10,341 bases of DNA from Spirochaetaceae bacterium (GTDB taxonomy: Bacteria; Spirochaetota; Spirochaetia; SZUA-6; Fen-1364): the NCBI GenBank assembly GCA_003154555.1, contig PMDT01000410.1:1-10341 (forward strand). The letters run 5' to 3'. A program made the position numbers and the translations under genes. Of this stretch, positions 1 through 6,120 are shown piece by piece; positions within the stretch are counted from its first letter, which is position 1, and the number at the start of each line of letters is the position of its first letter. Under the pieces are notes generated by a model that saw only the letters and a program-made list of their open reading frames with translations, made no database searches and was not told the origin of the DNA.

Positions 1-14
1 GGCACGCTCACGCA

Positions 15-23
15 TGGTATAAA
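15..23 (+). promoter_or_regulatory. possible extended -10 element just upstream of apbE
   Basis: The bases TGGTATAAA form an extended -10 (TGn + TATAAA). The apbE start codon lies only 5 bases beyond it, so a transcript begun here would have almost no leader. Any -35 box would fall outside the window and cannot be checked. No Shine-Dalgarno sequence is visible before the ATG, which would fit a leaderless message. Equally, the match may be chance and apbE may be read through from an upstream gene. Confidence 0.25.
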
Positions 24-28
24 GTCCC

Positions 29-1066
29 ATGAAATTTCCGACACATCGCGCGCGAGGGCTCGCAGCAGTCGCGCTTGTTTTTTTCTCTTCCGTCATCGCG
101 TCGGCCGCAGCGCCACTTGAGCGCACCGTGTACAACCTCCTTGGCACGACCTGCCTTGTCCGGCTTTACACGGGCGGCTCCGAGGCGGCGCTTGACAAGG
201 CATTCGCGCGTCTGGCAGAGATCGAAGCGCGCATGACGATCAACAAGCCCGACAGCGAGCTGATCGAGGTCAACAAGGCAGCAGGGATCCGCCCGGTCAA
301 GGTGACTGCCGACGTCTTCGAAGTGATTTCAAATGGCCTGTGGTACTCGGCTGACGGCAACGGAGCCTTCGACATCACGGTGGCTCCGCTGGTCCAGCTC
401 TGGGGCATCGGGACTCCCACGGCGCGCATCCCCGGCGACCAGGAGATCAAGACGGCGCTTCGTTTCATCAACTATCGCGACGTCATCCTGGATGAGAAGG
501 CCTCGACCGTGTTCCTGAAAAAGCGCGGCATGGGGCTTGACCTTGGCTCGGTCGCGAAAGGGTATGCCGCGGACGAGGTGATGCGCATCCTGCGCGCCAA
601 TGGCGTGAGCGCTGCGCTGGTCGACCTGGGCGGCAACGTGCTCGTCATGGGCAGCAAGCCGGATCGTTCACCCTGGCGCATCGGGATCCAGAATCCGATA
701 GAAGCGCGGGGAACGAAGATCGGCTACGTCGACATCGCAGGGGGCTCGGTCACGACGGCGGGCACGTACGAGCGCTACTTCGAGCAGAATGGCAAACGCT
801 ACTTCCACATCCTCGACGCGCGCACGGGTTTCCCCGCGTGGAACGGGCTGTCGGCAGTCGCGATCCTCGCGGCAGATTCTTTCACAGCGGACGGCTACGA
901 CACGCTCGTTTTCACGCTGGGGCTGGAAGAGGGCCGGAAGTTCGTGGAATCCACGAAGGGTCTGATCGACGCGGTCTTCATCACGGAGAAGAAGGAAATC
1001 TACGTGACCCCGGGGCTGCGGTCGCGATTCACGCTCACGGAGACCGGATTCACGGTCCTCAAGTAG
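29..1066 (+). CDS. apbE: FAD:protein FMN transferase, ApbE family (exported)
   Basis: ApbE (345 residues) covalently attaches FMN from FAD to a Ser/Thr of FMN-binding domains on extracytosolic proteins, using Mg2+. The family motifs are clear: FDITVAP at about 114-120, the core DLGSVAKGYAAD at 171-182, VDLGGN at 198-203, VTTAGTYERYF at 241-251, HILDARTGFPA at 260-270, and the metal/C-terminal region ADSFTADGYDTLVFTLG at 282-298. Length is normal for the family. The N-terminus is a Sec signal peptide (basic start, hydrophobic about 11-23, ASAAA cleavage region). It has no lipobox Cys, unlike many ApbE lipoproteins, so a periplasmic enzyme is expected. The ATG fits the signal peptide although no clear ribosome binding site precedes it. 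The gene converges on the minus-strand redox operon, and its last 8 bases overlap the last bases of the ABC permease gene. No acceptor protein with an FMN-attachment motif is in the window. The family call is firm; its pairing with the operon is inference. Confidence 0.95.
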   Translation: MKFPTHRARGLAAVALVFFSSVIASAAAPLERTVYNLLGTTCLVRLYTGGSEAALDKAFARLAEIEARMTINKPDSELIEVNKAAGIRPVKVTADVFEVISNGLWYSADGNGAFDITVAPLVQLWGIGTPTARIPGDQEIKTALRFINYRDVILDEKASTVFLKKRGMGLDLGSVAKGYAADEVMRILRANGVSAALVDLGGNVLVMGSKPDRSPWRIGIQNPIEARGTKIGYVDIAGGSVTTAGTYERYFEQNGKRYFHILDARTGFPAWNGLSAVAILAADSFTADGYDTLVFTLGLEEGRKFVESTKGLIDAVFITEKKEIYVTPGLRSRFTLTETGFTVLK

Positions 1067-1802
1067 AGCGGTTCCAGCGACAGAGGCGCCGGTACAGGGC
1101 GTCGATCGCAAGGAATATCCCGAGGCCCACGATCCCGAGGCAGAGAATGCCGGCGAACATGTCAACGTACGACATGCGCATCCAGCTTTCCATCACGAAC
1201 CAGCCCAGACCCTTGCGGGTGCCGAATGTTTCGGCGAAGAAAAGTACCGCAAGAGCCGTGCCCGTGCCGATGCGCAGCGAGGACAGGAGGGAAGGAAAGA
1301 GGGCGGGCAGGAGCACGTAGCGCGCCGCTTGCAGGCGCGTGCCTCCCAGCGACCGGAGCGAAAGCAGGTATTGCGCCGGCACCTGGTGCGCGGCGTCGCG
1401 GGTAGCCACGAGCACCTGGAAAAACAGCACGAGAAACACGATCAGCACCTTCGACACATTGCCGAGCCCGAAAAGAAGCATGATAAGCGGCAGGAGCGCG
1501 ATCTTGGGCACCGGGTACAGCAGGTAAGCAATCGGAGAAAAAAGACGGTCGAGCGTCTTGCTCCGCCCGATTGCAATACCCGCGGGCACGGCAGTAACGA
1601 TCGCAATGCCAAGGGCGACGCCAATCCGTCCGAGGCTCGCCCCGATATGAACCAGGAGGCTTCGTGGCAGCAGAAAAATCATCCGAGGGACAACGGCGGC
1701 GGGCGACGGCAGAAAGCCACCGGGGATGCAGAGCGAAAGCGCCCACCAGGCTGCCGTAATGGCCACGATGCCAATGATTCCGCCACGCAACGTCCGGCTC
1801 AC
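1059..1802 (-). CDS. ABC transporter permease, SsuC/TauC-like (BPD_transp_1)
   Basis: This 247-residue inner-membrane protein has about six hydrophobic segments (for example around 8-25, 55-75, 90-112, 117-132, 175-190 and 215-235). It has a recognisable EAA-type cytoplasmic loop for ATPase docking, SLRSLGGTRLQAARYVLLP at about 148-166. It matches the permease family of nitrate/sulfonate/taurine/thiamine-precursor importers with NMT1/SsuA binding proteins. The start is a GTG that overlaps the ATPase stop as GTGA. An AGGAGG (complement of 1809-1814) six bases upstream supports it strongly. It is the last gene of the long minus-strand operon, and its stop overlaps the tail of apbE. Substrate cannot be read from the permease. 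The importer sits with flavin/quinone genes, so a flavin or cofactor precursor is a reasonable guess, but sulfonate- or pyrimidine-type substrates remain possible. Confidence 0.9.
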   Translation of the reverse strand: MSRTLRGGIIGIVAITAAWWALSLCIPGGFLPSPAAVVPRMIFLLPRSLLVHIGASLGRIGVALGIAIVTAVPAGIAIGRSKTLDRLFSPIAYLLYPVPKIALLPLIMLLFGLGNVSKVLIVFLVLFFQVLVATRDAAHQVPAQYLLSLRSLGGTRLQAARYVLLPALFPSLLSSLRIGTGTALAVLFFAETFGTRKGLGWFVMESWMRMSYVDMFAGILCLGIVGLGIFLAIDALYRRLCRWNRST

Positions 1803-2539
1803 GAGGCACCTCCTTCCTGCATCGCTCGTCGGAGCTCGGTGCAGAGTCGAAAATAGTCCGTCGTGCGCCGGTACCCTTCACTTCCCTGCCCGGGATTGTC
1901 GAAGCGCGCCCTGATGCGGCCCGGTGCGCCCTCCATCACCCAGATGCGCGCCCCGAGGATGACAGCCTCCTCGATGCTGTGCGTCACGATGAGCACCGCC
2001 ATCTCGCGTGCCGCGAGAGTCTCAAGGAGAAGATCCTGCAGCGTCTCCCTGCTTAATGCATCGAGGGCTGAAAAGGGCTCGTCCATGAGCAGGAGCCGCG
2101 GTTCCAGCGCCATGCAGCGCGCGATCGCCACGCGCTGCTGCTGCCCGCCGCTCAGTTGAAGCGGGAAGCGATCCGCGACGTCCATGAGCCCGACACGGCT
2201 GAGCTCGCGGTCCGTGCGTGCCGTGAGCTCAGGCTTCGACACGTGCCGCAGACGCAATCCAAGCGCAACATTGCCCCGCACCGTCAACCACGGAAAAAGC
2301 CCGTAGTGCTGGATGATGAGCCCGATGCGCCTGTCGCCGGCGCGCACCGCGGCGCCGTCGAGATCCACCGTGCCGGCAAGCGGTTCCTTCAGGCCGGCCG
2401 CGAGCATCAGGAGCGTCGTCTTGCCGCACCCGCTGGGCCCGATGATGCAGCCGGTTCTCCCCGGCGGCACGGTGAGGCTGACCGCCTGCAGCACGGGGCC
2501 TGCATCGTAGGCCGCGGAGCAATCATTCAGCGCCAGCAT
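1799..2539 (-). CDS. ABC transporter ATP-binding protein, SsuB/TauB-like
   Basis: This ATPase (246 residues from ATG 2539) powers the importer formed with the adjacent permease and binding protein. All catalytic elements are present: Walker A GPSGCGKTT at 34-42, a Q-loop region (LIIQHYGLFPW), the signature LSGGQQQRVAIAR, Walker B LLLMDEPFSALD, and the H-loop IVTHSIEEA. The PFSALD and THSIEEA forms are typical of the nitrate/sulfonate/taurine importer ATPases. An in-frame TTG at 2563 would add eight residues. I prefer the ATG because family members begin a few residues before the first strand (here LALNDCSAAYDAG), and neither start has a good Shine-Dalgarno sequence. The coding region overlaps the binding-protein gene upstream by 17 bases and the permease gene downstream by 4 bases (GTGA), pointing to translational coupling. 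Confidence 0.92.
   Translation of the reverse strand: MLALNDCSAAYDAGPVLQAVSLTVPPGRTGCIIGPSGCGKTTLLMLAAGLKEPLAGTVDLDGAAVRAGDRRIGLIIQHYGLFPWLTVRGNVALGLRLRHVSKPELTARTDRELSRVGLMDVADRFPLQLSGGQQQRVAIARCMALEPRLLLMDEPFSALDALSRETLQDLLLETLAAREMAVLIVTHSIEEAVILGARIWVMEGAPGRIRARFDNPGQGSEGYRRTTDYFRLCTELRRAMQEGGAS
1809..1814 (-). promoter_or_regulatory. Shine-Dalgarno for the ABC permease GTG start
   Basis: On the minus strand the bases read AGGAGG, six bases before the GTG at 1802. This strong site lies inside the ATPase coding region and fixes the permease start despite its non-ATG codon and GTGA overlap. Confidence 0.8.
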
Positions 2540-3461
2540 GAGAGCCGAAAAGACCGGGTGCAATGACGTCGAGATACGCGGGGACGCGGTCGACGAGCGC
2601 TTTGTCCTTCATCCAGGCCGCAACGTCCCTCACGAGTGCTTCTGACGGAAGGAAAGCCGGTTTGAACCGCGGGATTTTCATGATGCTCGTGACAGCGGGA
2701 GGAAACTCGCACCCGGCAACAATGGCGGCGCGGTAGTCCTCGGGATGCGCATTCACCTCCTTTACCGCTTCGTCATAGGCACTGTAGAGCTGGGCGATCT
2801 GTCTGCGCTTTTCCGCAAGGGCCCGGGCCGTGAACAGGAGCACGCCCGGCGTGGCACCCATGCCGTCCGAATCAGCGAGCATATGCGCGCCGCGGGACGC
2901 GGCCAGCGTGGAGAGGGGTTCCGGCAGGCATGCAGCCTCGACCTGCCCGGCCAGGAGCATCTCCAGGCGGGCCGGAATCTGCACGATAGGCACAAGCTCA
3001 ATGCGTTTCGGGTCGCTCCCGGCTGTCGCGAGCATTCGCTCGCTGAGATAAAAAACGATGCTGTCTTCCAGAAGCCCTGTCCGCACGGACCCGCTCGTGC
3101 GCGCGTTCCAGTCGGCAAGGCTCTTCAGCGGAGACCCGGGTGATGAAAGGAGAGCGAAATTGCCCTCCGTCACGGATGTCACCCGCGCGCCCGAGCCGTG
3201 GGACCACGATTGGATGGCATTGATGAGATCGGAGACGGTCCCGTCAAGTGCGCCTGTCTGCAACGCCGTCTCGCGCTCGAGCTGCCCGGTGAATGGCACC
3301 AGTGTCACCTTCACGCCATGCGCGGCAAACAATCCTTTCTTCTCTGCCACGACAAAGGGAATGGAATTGCAGGCGGGCATAAGGCCGATCGAGAGTTGTG
3401 CGGCAAGGGGCGTCGCGCAGAATGCGGCGAACAGCAGAACCAGGACACGCTTTCGGATCAT
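2523..3461 (-). CDS. ABC transporter substrate-binding protein, NMT1/THI5-SsuA-like
   Basis: This 312-residue periplasmic binding protein is the receptor of the importer encoded by the next two genes. It starts with a Sec signal peptide (MIRKRVLVLLFAAFCATPLAAQ). The Cys inside it is not in a lipobox context, so the protein is probably soluble in a periplasm, supporting a double-membraned host. The mature part opens with SIGLMPACNSIPFVVAEKKG and continues GLFAAHGVKVTLVPF, the typical start of NMT1-like proteins. TGALDGTVSDLINAI is the hallmark second segment. The ATG at 3461 has an AAAGGAG site seven bases upstream. The gene follows the prenyltransferase after 24 bases. Known ligands in this fold include thiamine pyrimidine precursors, alkanesulfonates, nitrate and, in the predicted RibXY systems, riboflavin. 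The last would fit the flavin context here but nothing in the sequence proves it. Confidence 0.88.
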   Translation of the reverse strand: MIRKRVLVLLFAAFCATPLAAQLSIGLMPACNSIPFVVAEKKGLFAAHGVKVTLVPFTGQLERETALQTGALDGTVSDLINAIQSWSHGSGARVTSVTEGNFALLSSPGSPLKSLADWNARTSGSVRTGLLEDSIVFYLSERMLATAGSDPKRIELVPIVQIPARLEMLLAGQVEAACLPEPLSTLAASRGAHMLADSDGMGATPGVLLFTARALAEKRRQIAQLYSAYDEAVKEVNAHPEDYRAAIVAGCEFPPAVTSIMKIPRFKPAFLPSEALVRDVAAWMKDKALVDRVPAYLDVIAPGLFGSHAGAE

Positions 3462-3485
3462 CTTTCCGCTCCTTTGAGATAATTC

Positions 3486-4463
3486 TTATTGCACGAAAAA
3501 CGACACGCAGTACAGAATGCCGAATGCAAGATGGTGGAGCATGACCAGCGGGATGACAGGGAAACGTTCCGCCGGCGGTCTCCTCATGAAAAGGAAGGGC
3601 GGCACGGTGAAGGGGAGCGCCGCATAGATGAGCAGGAGATGGGGAATGGCGCCGCACAACCAGAGCACGAAAGGGCTGGCGTACGCGCAGGCAAGAAGGA
3701 TGCAATAGAGGACAATGCCCCGGTCGTATCCAATGCGCACGGTCAGCGTGCGGATTTCATATCGGACGTCTGCTTCATAGTCGCGAAGCTCGTTGGCAAG
3801 CAGGATGAGGGAAATGAGAAAGCTCACGGGTATCGATGCAAAGACGGCCCCGGCGGTGAGCGTGCGGGAAACGGCGTAGTAGGACCCCGCGATCATCGGA
3901 ACGCCCATGATGAAAAACACGAGGGGAACGGCGAGACCCCGTCTCTTGTAGTTCAGCGGCTCACCCGTATAGAAAAATCCGGTCACGAAACCGAATGCCC
4001 CCAGCACGATGACGGGCCACCCCACCCTCCACGCAAGAAAGAGACCGAAGAGGCCGGCAAGGCCGAAGAGCGCAAGTCCGACGAGGAAGATGTAAAGCTC
4101 AAGAAGGTCCCGGTCCTTCCGGGAAAAGCCGAGCGCGGAGACCTTGTCATCGACGCGCCTCTGGCGGAACTCGAAGAAGTCGTTGACAAGGTTGACGCCC
4201 GCCTGGAGGAGCAGACCCGTGATCATGACGGCTGCGGCATTGAGAATGTCTCCGCGCCCGTCGTGAAAGGCAAGCACGATACCGAGGGCGCAGGAAAAAG
4301 CAGCAATGACAAGCGAAGGGACGCGCAGAGCCTTGAAGCCGGCGCGCCACGAACGAAAGTCCAGGCCGAATCGGAAAACGTTGACAATCAGCTCGCGGAT
4401 CACCGCGAGAGGGTAGCAAAACAGATCACGTGGGACAATCCGCGATGGATGCGTCCGGGTCAA
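3486..4463 (-). CDS. UbiA-family prenyltransferase, MenA/DmkA-like (DHNA polyprenyltransferase)
   Basis: This integral membrane enzyme (325 residues from the TTG at 4463) is expected to join a polyprenyl chain to 1,4-dihydroxy-2-naphthoate, giving demethylmenaquinone. The two Asp-rich UbiA motifs are visible: NDFFEFRQRRVDD at about 94-106, and NELRDYEAD at about 224-232 followed by RTLTVRIG, which is typical of MenA. Between them lies FYTGEPLNYKRRGL at about 164-177. Hydrophobic stretches predict about eight or nine membrane segments. The TTG start overlaps the stop of the EcfT-like gene as TTGA, so coupled translation is plausible. An alternative GTG at 4403 (residue 21) has no better ribosome binding site. 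The neighbours suggest DmkA, the MenA paralogue of flavin-based extracellular electron transfer loci, making a dedicated quinone pool. It could instead be the housekeeping MenA. No other menaquinone genes are in view. Confidence 0.87.
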   Translation of the reverse strand: MTRTHPSRIVPRDLFCYPLAVIRELIVNVFRFGLDFRSWRAGFKALRVPSLVIAAFSCALGIVLAFHDGRGDILNAAAVMITGLLLQAGVNLVNDFFEFRQRRVDDKVSALGFSRKDRDLLELYIFLVGLALFGLAGLFGLFLAWRVGWPVIVLGAFGFVTGFFYTGEPLNYKRRGLAVPLVFFIMGVPMIAGSYYAVSRTLTAGAVFASIPVSFLISLILLANELRDYEADVRYEIRTLTVRIGYDRGIVLYCILLACAYASPFVLWLCGAIPHLLLIYAALPFTVPPFLFMRRPPAERFPVIPLVMLHHLAFGILYCVSFFVQ

Positions 4464-5101
4464 CCGCCCCAGATCGGGTGCGGGTGCACGATCGTAAAGG
4501 CGTATGCTCCCCAGCTTGCCACGAGACTCACCAGCAGTATCGCCAGGCCGACCGGCGTGGTGCGGTCAGGATCGTTCTCTTCCCCTTCCTGCATGGGGCC
4601 GGCGCCCTGGACCTCCAGCAGAAGTGCATCGACGCTCCCGATGATGTCCTTTCGGTTGATTTTCCGCCGGCCGCCCATGATGCGCTCAAAGTAAAAGAGT
4701 GATCGCCCGATGAGGCCGCCCACGCGACCGGGAAATCGCAGCTCCGCGCGGATTGAAAACTGCGAGAGCGCGATGAGACCGGTCATTGCCGTCGCTTTCA
4801 GGAGACCGCTCTTCAGCGCGCCTTCCGTCACTGCCAGCCCGAGCGGGGAAACGAGCACGCGTCCCGTCGGGATCACGAGGTTGAAGACGACGATGCCGGC
4901 GCTCACGACGAGGTATTGCAGAAACCGTATCTTCCTTCCGCTCAGAACGTTGAGGAGGAGGAAAAGCATGATCTGCATTGCGCGTATCGCGATATCCTGC
5001 TGGAGGAGGAAGGAGGGAAAGAGAAGAGCACCGGTGATAAAAAGCACGCGCGCTGAGGCGTTTTTCTGCAGGAGCGCAGAGCCCGGTTCCCGCCGTGCCA
5101 C
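4460..5101 (-). CDS. EcfT-like membrane protein (FmnA-like), linked to Gx transporter
   Basis: The predicted protein has 213 residues from a GTG whose first base is the last base of the Gx stop codon (TAGTG). An AAGG lies nine bases upstream. The open frame extends far upstream to 5503, but that part only mirrors the Gx gene in another frame. Features are several hydrophobic segments in the first half (LFITGALLFPSFLL, IMLFLLLNVLSG, YLVVSAGIVVFNLVIP), then VTEGALKSGLLKA, a FSIRAELRFPGRVGGLIGR stretch with an amphipathic basic character, and a final membrane segment near the C-terminus. This pattern matches the EcfT/CbiQ-like proteins found beside Gx and NusG_II genes. Listeria FmnA, which helps deliver flavin to the extracytosolic side, is the characterised parallel I know. 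No dedicated ECF ATPases are adjacent, so they would have to be encoded elsewhere or substituted. The call rests on pattern and context and is less certain than its neighbours. Confidence 0.7.
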   Translation of the reverse strand: MARREPGSALLQKNASARVLFITGALLFPSFLLQQDIAIRAMQIMLFLLLNVLSGRKIRFLQYLVVSAGIVVFNLVIPTGRVLVSPLGLAVTEGALKSGLLKATAMTGLIALSQFSIRAELRFPGRVGGLIGRSLFYFERIMGGRRKINRKDIIGSVDALLLEVQGAGPMQEGEENDPDRTTPVGLAILLVSLVASWGAYAFTIVHPHPIWGG

Positions 5102-5619
5102 TACAACGCCTTCGAGGCGGCGACCGCGCTGCGCACTGACGCGAGCCAGCGGGAACGGGCGGCAAATCTTTCGGCAAAGAGACCGAGGAGCGTGGCCGTC
5201 ACCGTTCCCAACGCAAGGAAAGGCGGCGCGATGAGCCAGGCGCCCTCTCCGAATATCAGCACCCGCGCGAGCAGGATCTGCGTGATGTTGCTGAAAAGGG
5301 CGCCGAGCACGCCGACACCGACAAGTGAGATACGCGGGGCAAAAAGGCGCCGGAAAAGGAGCATGGACAGGGCGCTCGCGAAAGAACCGACCGCGGAAAA
5401 AAGGAACACGTAGGAAATGAGCGTCCCGCCGATCAAACCCTGGCCTATCACCTTGAGGACGACAACGAGGAGCAGGAGCGGCACGGGCAGGACATCGAGG
5501 CAAAGCAGTATCGGGACATTGGCGATTCCGACCCGCAGGAAGGGGATCGGCTTGGGGATCATGTATTCGATCGCAGAGAGAAAAAGGCAGATCGCCCCCA
5601 TGAAGGCGACGAGATCCAT
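5101..5619 (-). CDS. Gx transporter family / heptaprenyl-diphosphate-synthase-component-I-like membrane protein (EetB-like)
   Basis: This small polytopic membrane protein (172 residues) belongs to the family named after heptaprenyl diphosphate synthase component I but now usually called Gx transporter. The diagnostic segment is IPKPIPFLRVGIANVPILL near residues 21-39, with the conserved P-x-P-x-x-R-x-G-x-A-N pattern. Further hydrophobic spans follow (VPLLLLVVVLKVIGQGL, a glycine-rich SYVFLFSAVGSFAS region, SLVGVGVLGALFSNITQILLA, and LIAPPFLALGTVTATLLGLFAERF). It resembles S-components of ECF transporters in size and topology, and the next gene is EcfT-like, so the pair may form a transporter. 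The ATG at 5619 comes four bases after the NusG_II stop codon. A TTG at 5676 would give a longer N-terminus inside the preceding gene and is less likely. In extracellular electron transfer loci the homologue is called EetB. Substrate is unproven, with flavin or an isoprenoid precursor as candidates. Confidence 0.85.
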   Translation of the reverse strand: MDLVAFMGAICLFLSAIEYMIPKPIPFLRVGIANVPILLCLDVLPVPLLLLVVVLKVIGQGLIGGTLISYVFLFSAVGSFASALSMLLFRRLFAPRISLVGVGVLGALFSNITQILLARVLIFGEGAWLIAPPFLALGTVTATLLGLFAERFAARSRWLASVRSAVAASKAL

Positions 5620-5623
5620 GCGG

Positions 5624-5989
5624 CTAGTAAGAGAGATCGTCGATTTCCTGGCCACTTGTTCCTCGAACGCGAACAAAGACGCGATTCGGCAGGCAGGCTA
5701 TCCATTGCCCCGGCTTGGATATCGCCGGCATGTGGACGCACAGCTTGTCGGGGCAGGGGGAGTCTTCCACGAAAGCCTTGCCCGCCTTGATGACAACAAT
5801 TGTGTCACCCAGAGGGCCGTTGATGGCCTCGCGCCTGTCAGTCGACAGGGGATAGATCCATTGAACGCCTGATGCGTCAATGACAACGTCCCCTGACCCG
5901 CTCCTTCCCGAGTAGGCGTACACTGAGAATCCAGCTATCACGAGCAGACAGAGTGCAATTGCGATGTAGTCGAAGGTCCTGAGCTTCAT
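5624..5989 (-). CDS. NusG domain II membrane-anchored protein (EetA-like)
   Basis: The protein has 121 residues: one N-terminal membrane anchor (about 8-27, YIAIALCLLVIAGFSVYAY) and an extracytosolic NusG_II domain. The domain signature is CPDKLCVH at 79-86 followed by SKPGQWIACLPN at 91-102, giving Cys79, Cys84 and Cys99. The same Cys pattern is typical of the family found next to Gx transporter genes. NusG_II proteins of this sort (EetA in Listeria) are genetically tied to flavin-based electron export, but their biochemical role is not settled; the cysteines could bind a cofactor or form a disulfide. The ATG at 5989 gives a standard short cytoplasmic lead. A GTG at 6007 is in frame and adds six residues; neither has an obvious Shine-Dalgarno sequence. 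This is the first gene of the seven-gene minus-strand operon. Confidence 0.85.
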   Translation of the reverse strand: MKLRTFDYIAIALCLLVIAGFSVYAYSGRSGSGDVVIDASGVQWIYPLSTDRREAINGPLGDTIVVIKAGKAFVEDSPCPDKLCVHMPAISKPGQWIACLPNRVFVRVRGTSGQEIDDLSY

Positions 5990-6014
5990 GCGGATACGGG
6001 AAAGCACATCAGAA

Positions 6015-6041
6015 GCTATAGAGATTGCCGCGGAAGGTCAA
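6015..6041 (-). promoter_or_regulatory. candidate promoter of the redox operon
   Basis: On the minus strand TTGACC (6041-6036) is followed after 15 bases by TATAGC (6020-6015). The spacer is shorter than ideal and the -10 is imperfect, so this is only a candidate. It is the best match in the 113-base gap before the operon. Start of transcription would fall close to the GTG at 6007, which favours the ATG at 5989 as the true translational start. The -35 lies in the loop of the inverted repeat at 6029-6047. No FMN-riboswitch-like leader is visible. Confidence 0.35.
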
Positions 6042-6047
6042 TCCGCG
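6029..6047. repeat. inverted repeat over the operon -35 region
   Basis: CGCGGA (6029-6034) and TCCGCG (6042-6047) are perfect six-base inverted arms around a seven-base loop containing most of the candidate -35. No T-run follows on either strand, so it is unlikely to be an intrinsic terminator. It may be an operator half-site pair, or chance in GC-rich DNA. Confidence 0.35.
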
Positions 6048-6120
6048 CCTTCACATGAACTTGCTGCCGATTTTAAGCGATCAGTTTTCGCTCCGCACCA
6101 TGGAGCAAATGCCTGGCCGG

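Noticed and set aside
3489..4694. A 401-codon plus-strand open frame opposite the prenyltransferase gene.
   Set aside because: Its translation is a highly charged low-complexity string with no domain, and it is antisense to a clear UbiA gene; long antisense frames are common in GC-rich DNA.
5102..5503. Long N-terminal extension of the EcfT-like protein.
   Set aside because: This part is Arg/Pro/Ala-rich and lies wholly within the Gx gene in another frame; the GTG on the Gx stop codon gives a normal-sized protein.
6008..6120. FMN riboswitch before the redox operon.
   Set aside because: I looked for the conserved AGGGCAGGGTGAAATTCC-type core and its partners and saw none; the gap is also too short.
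6050..6120. Terminator after the MBL-fold gene (AGCGA/TCGCT stem followed by TAAAAT).
   Set aside because: The stem is only five bases and no proper T-run follows.
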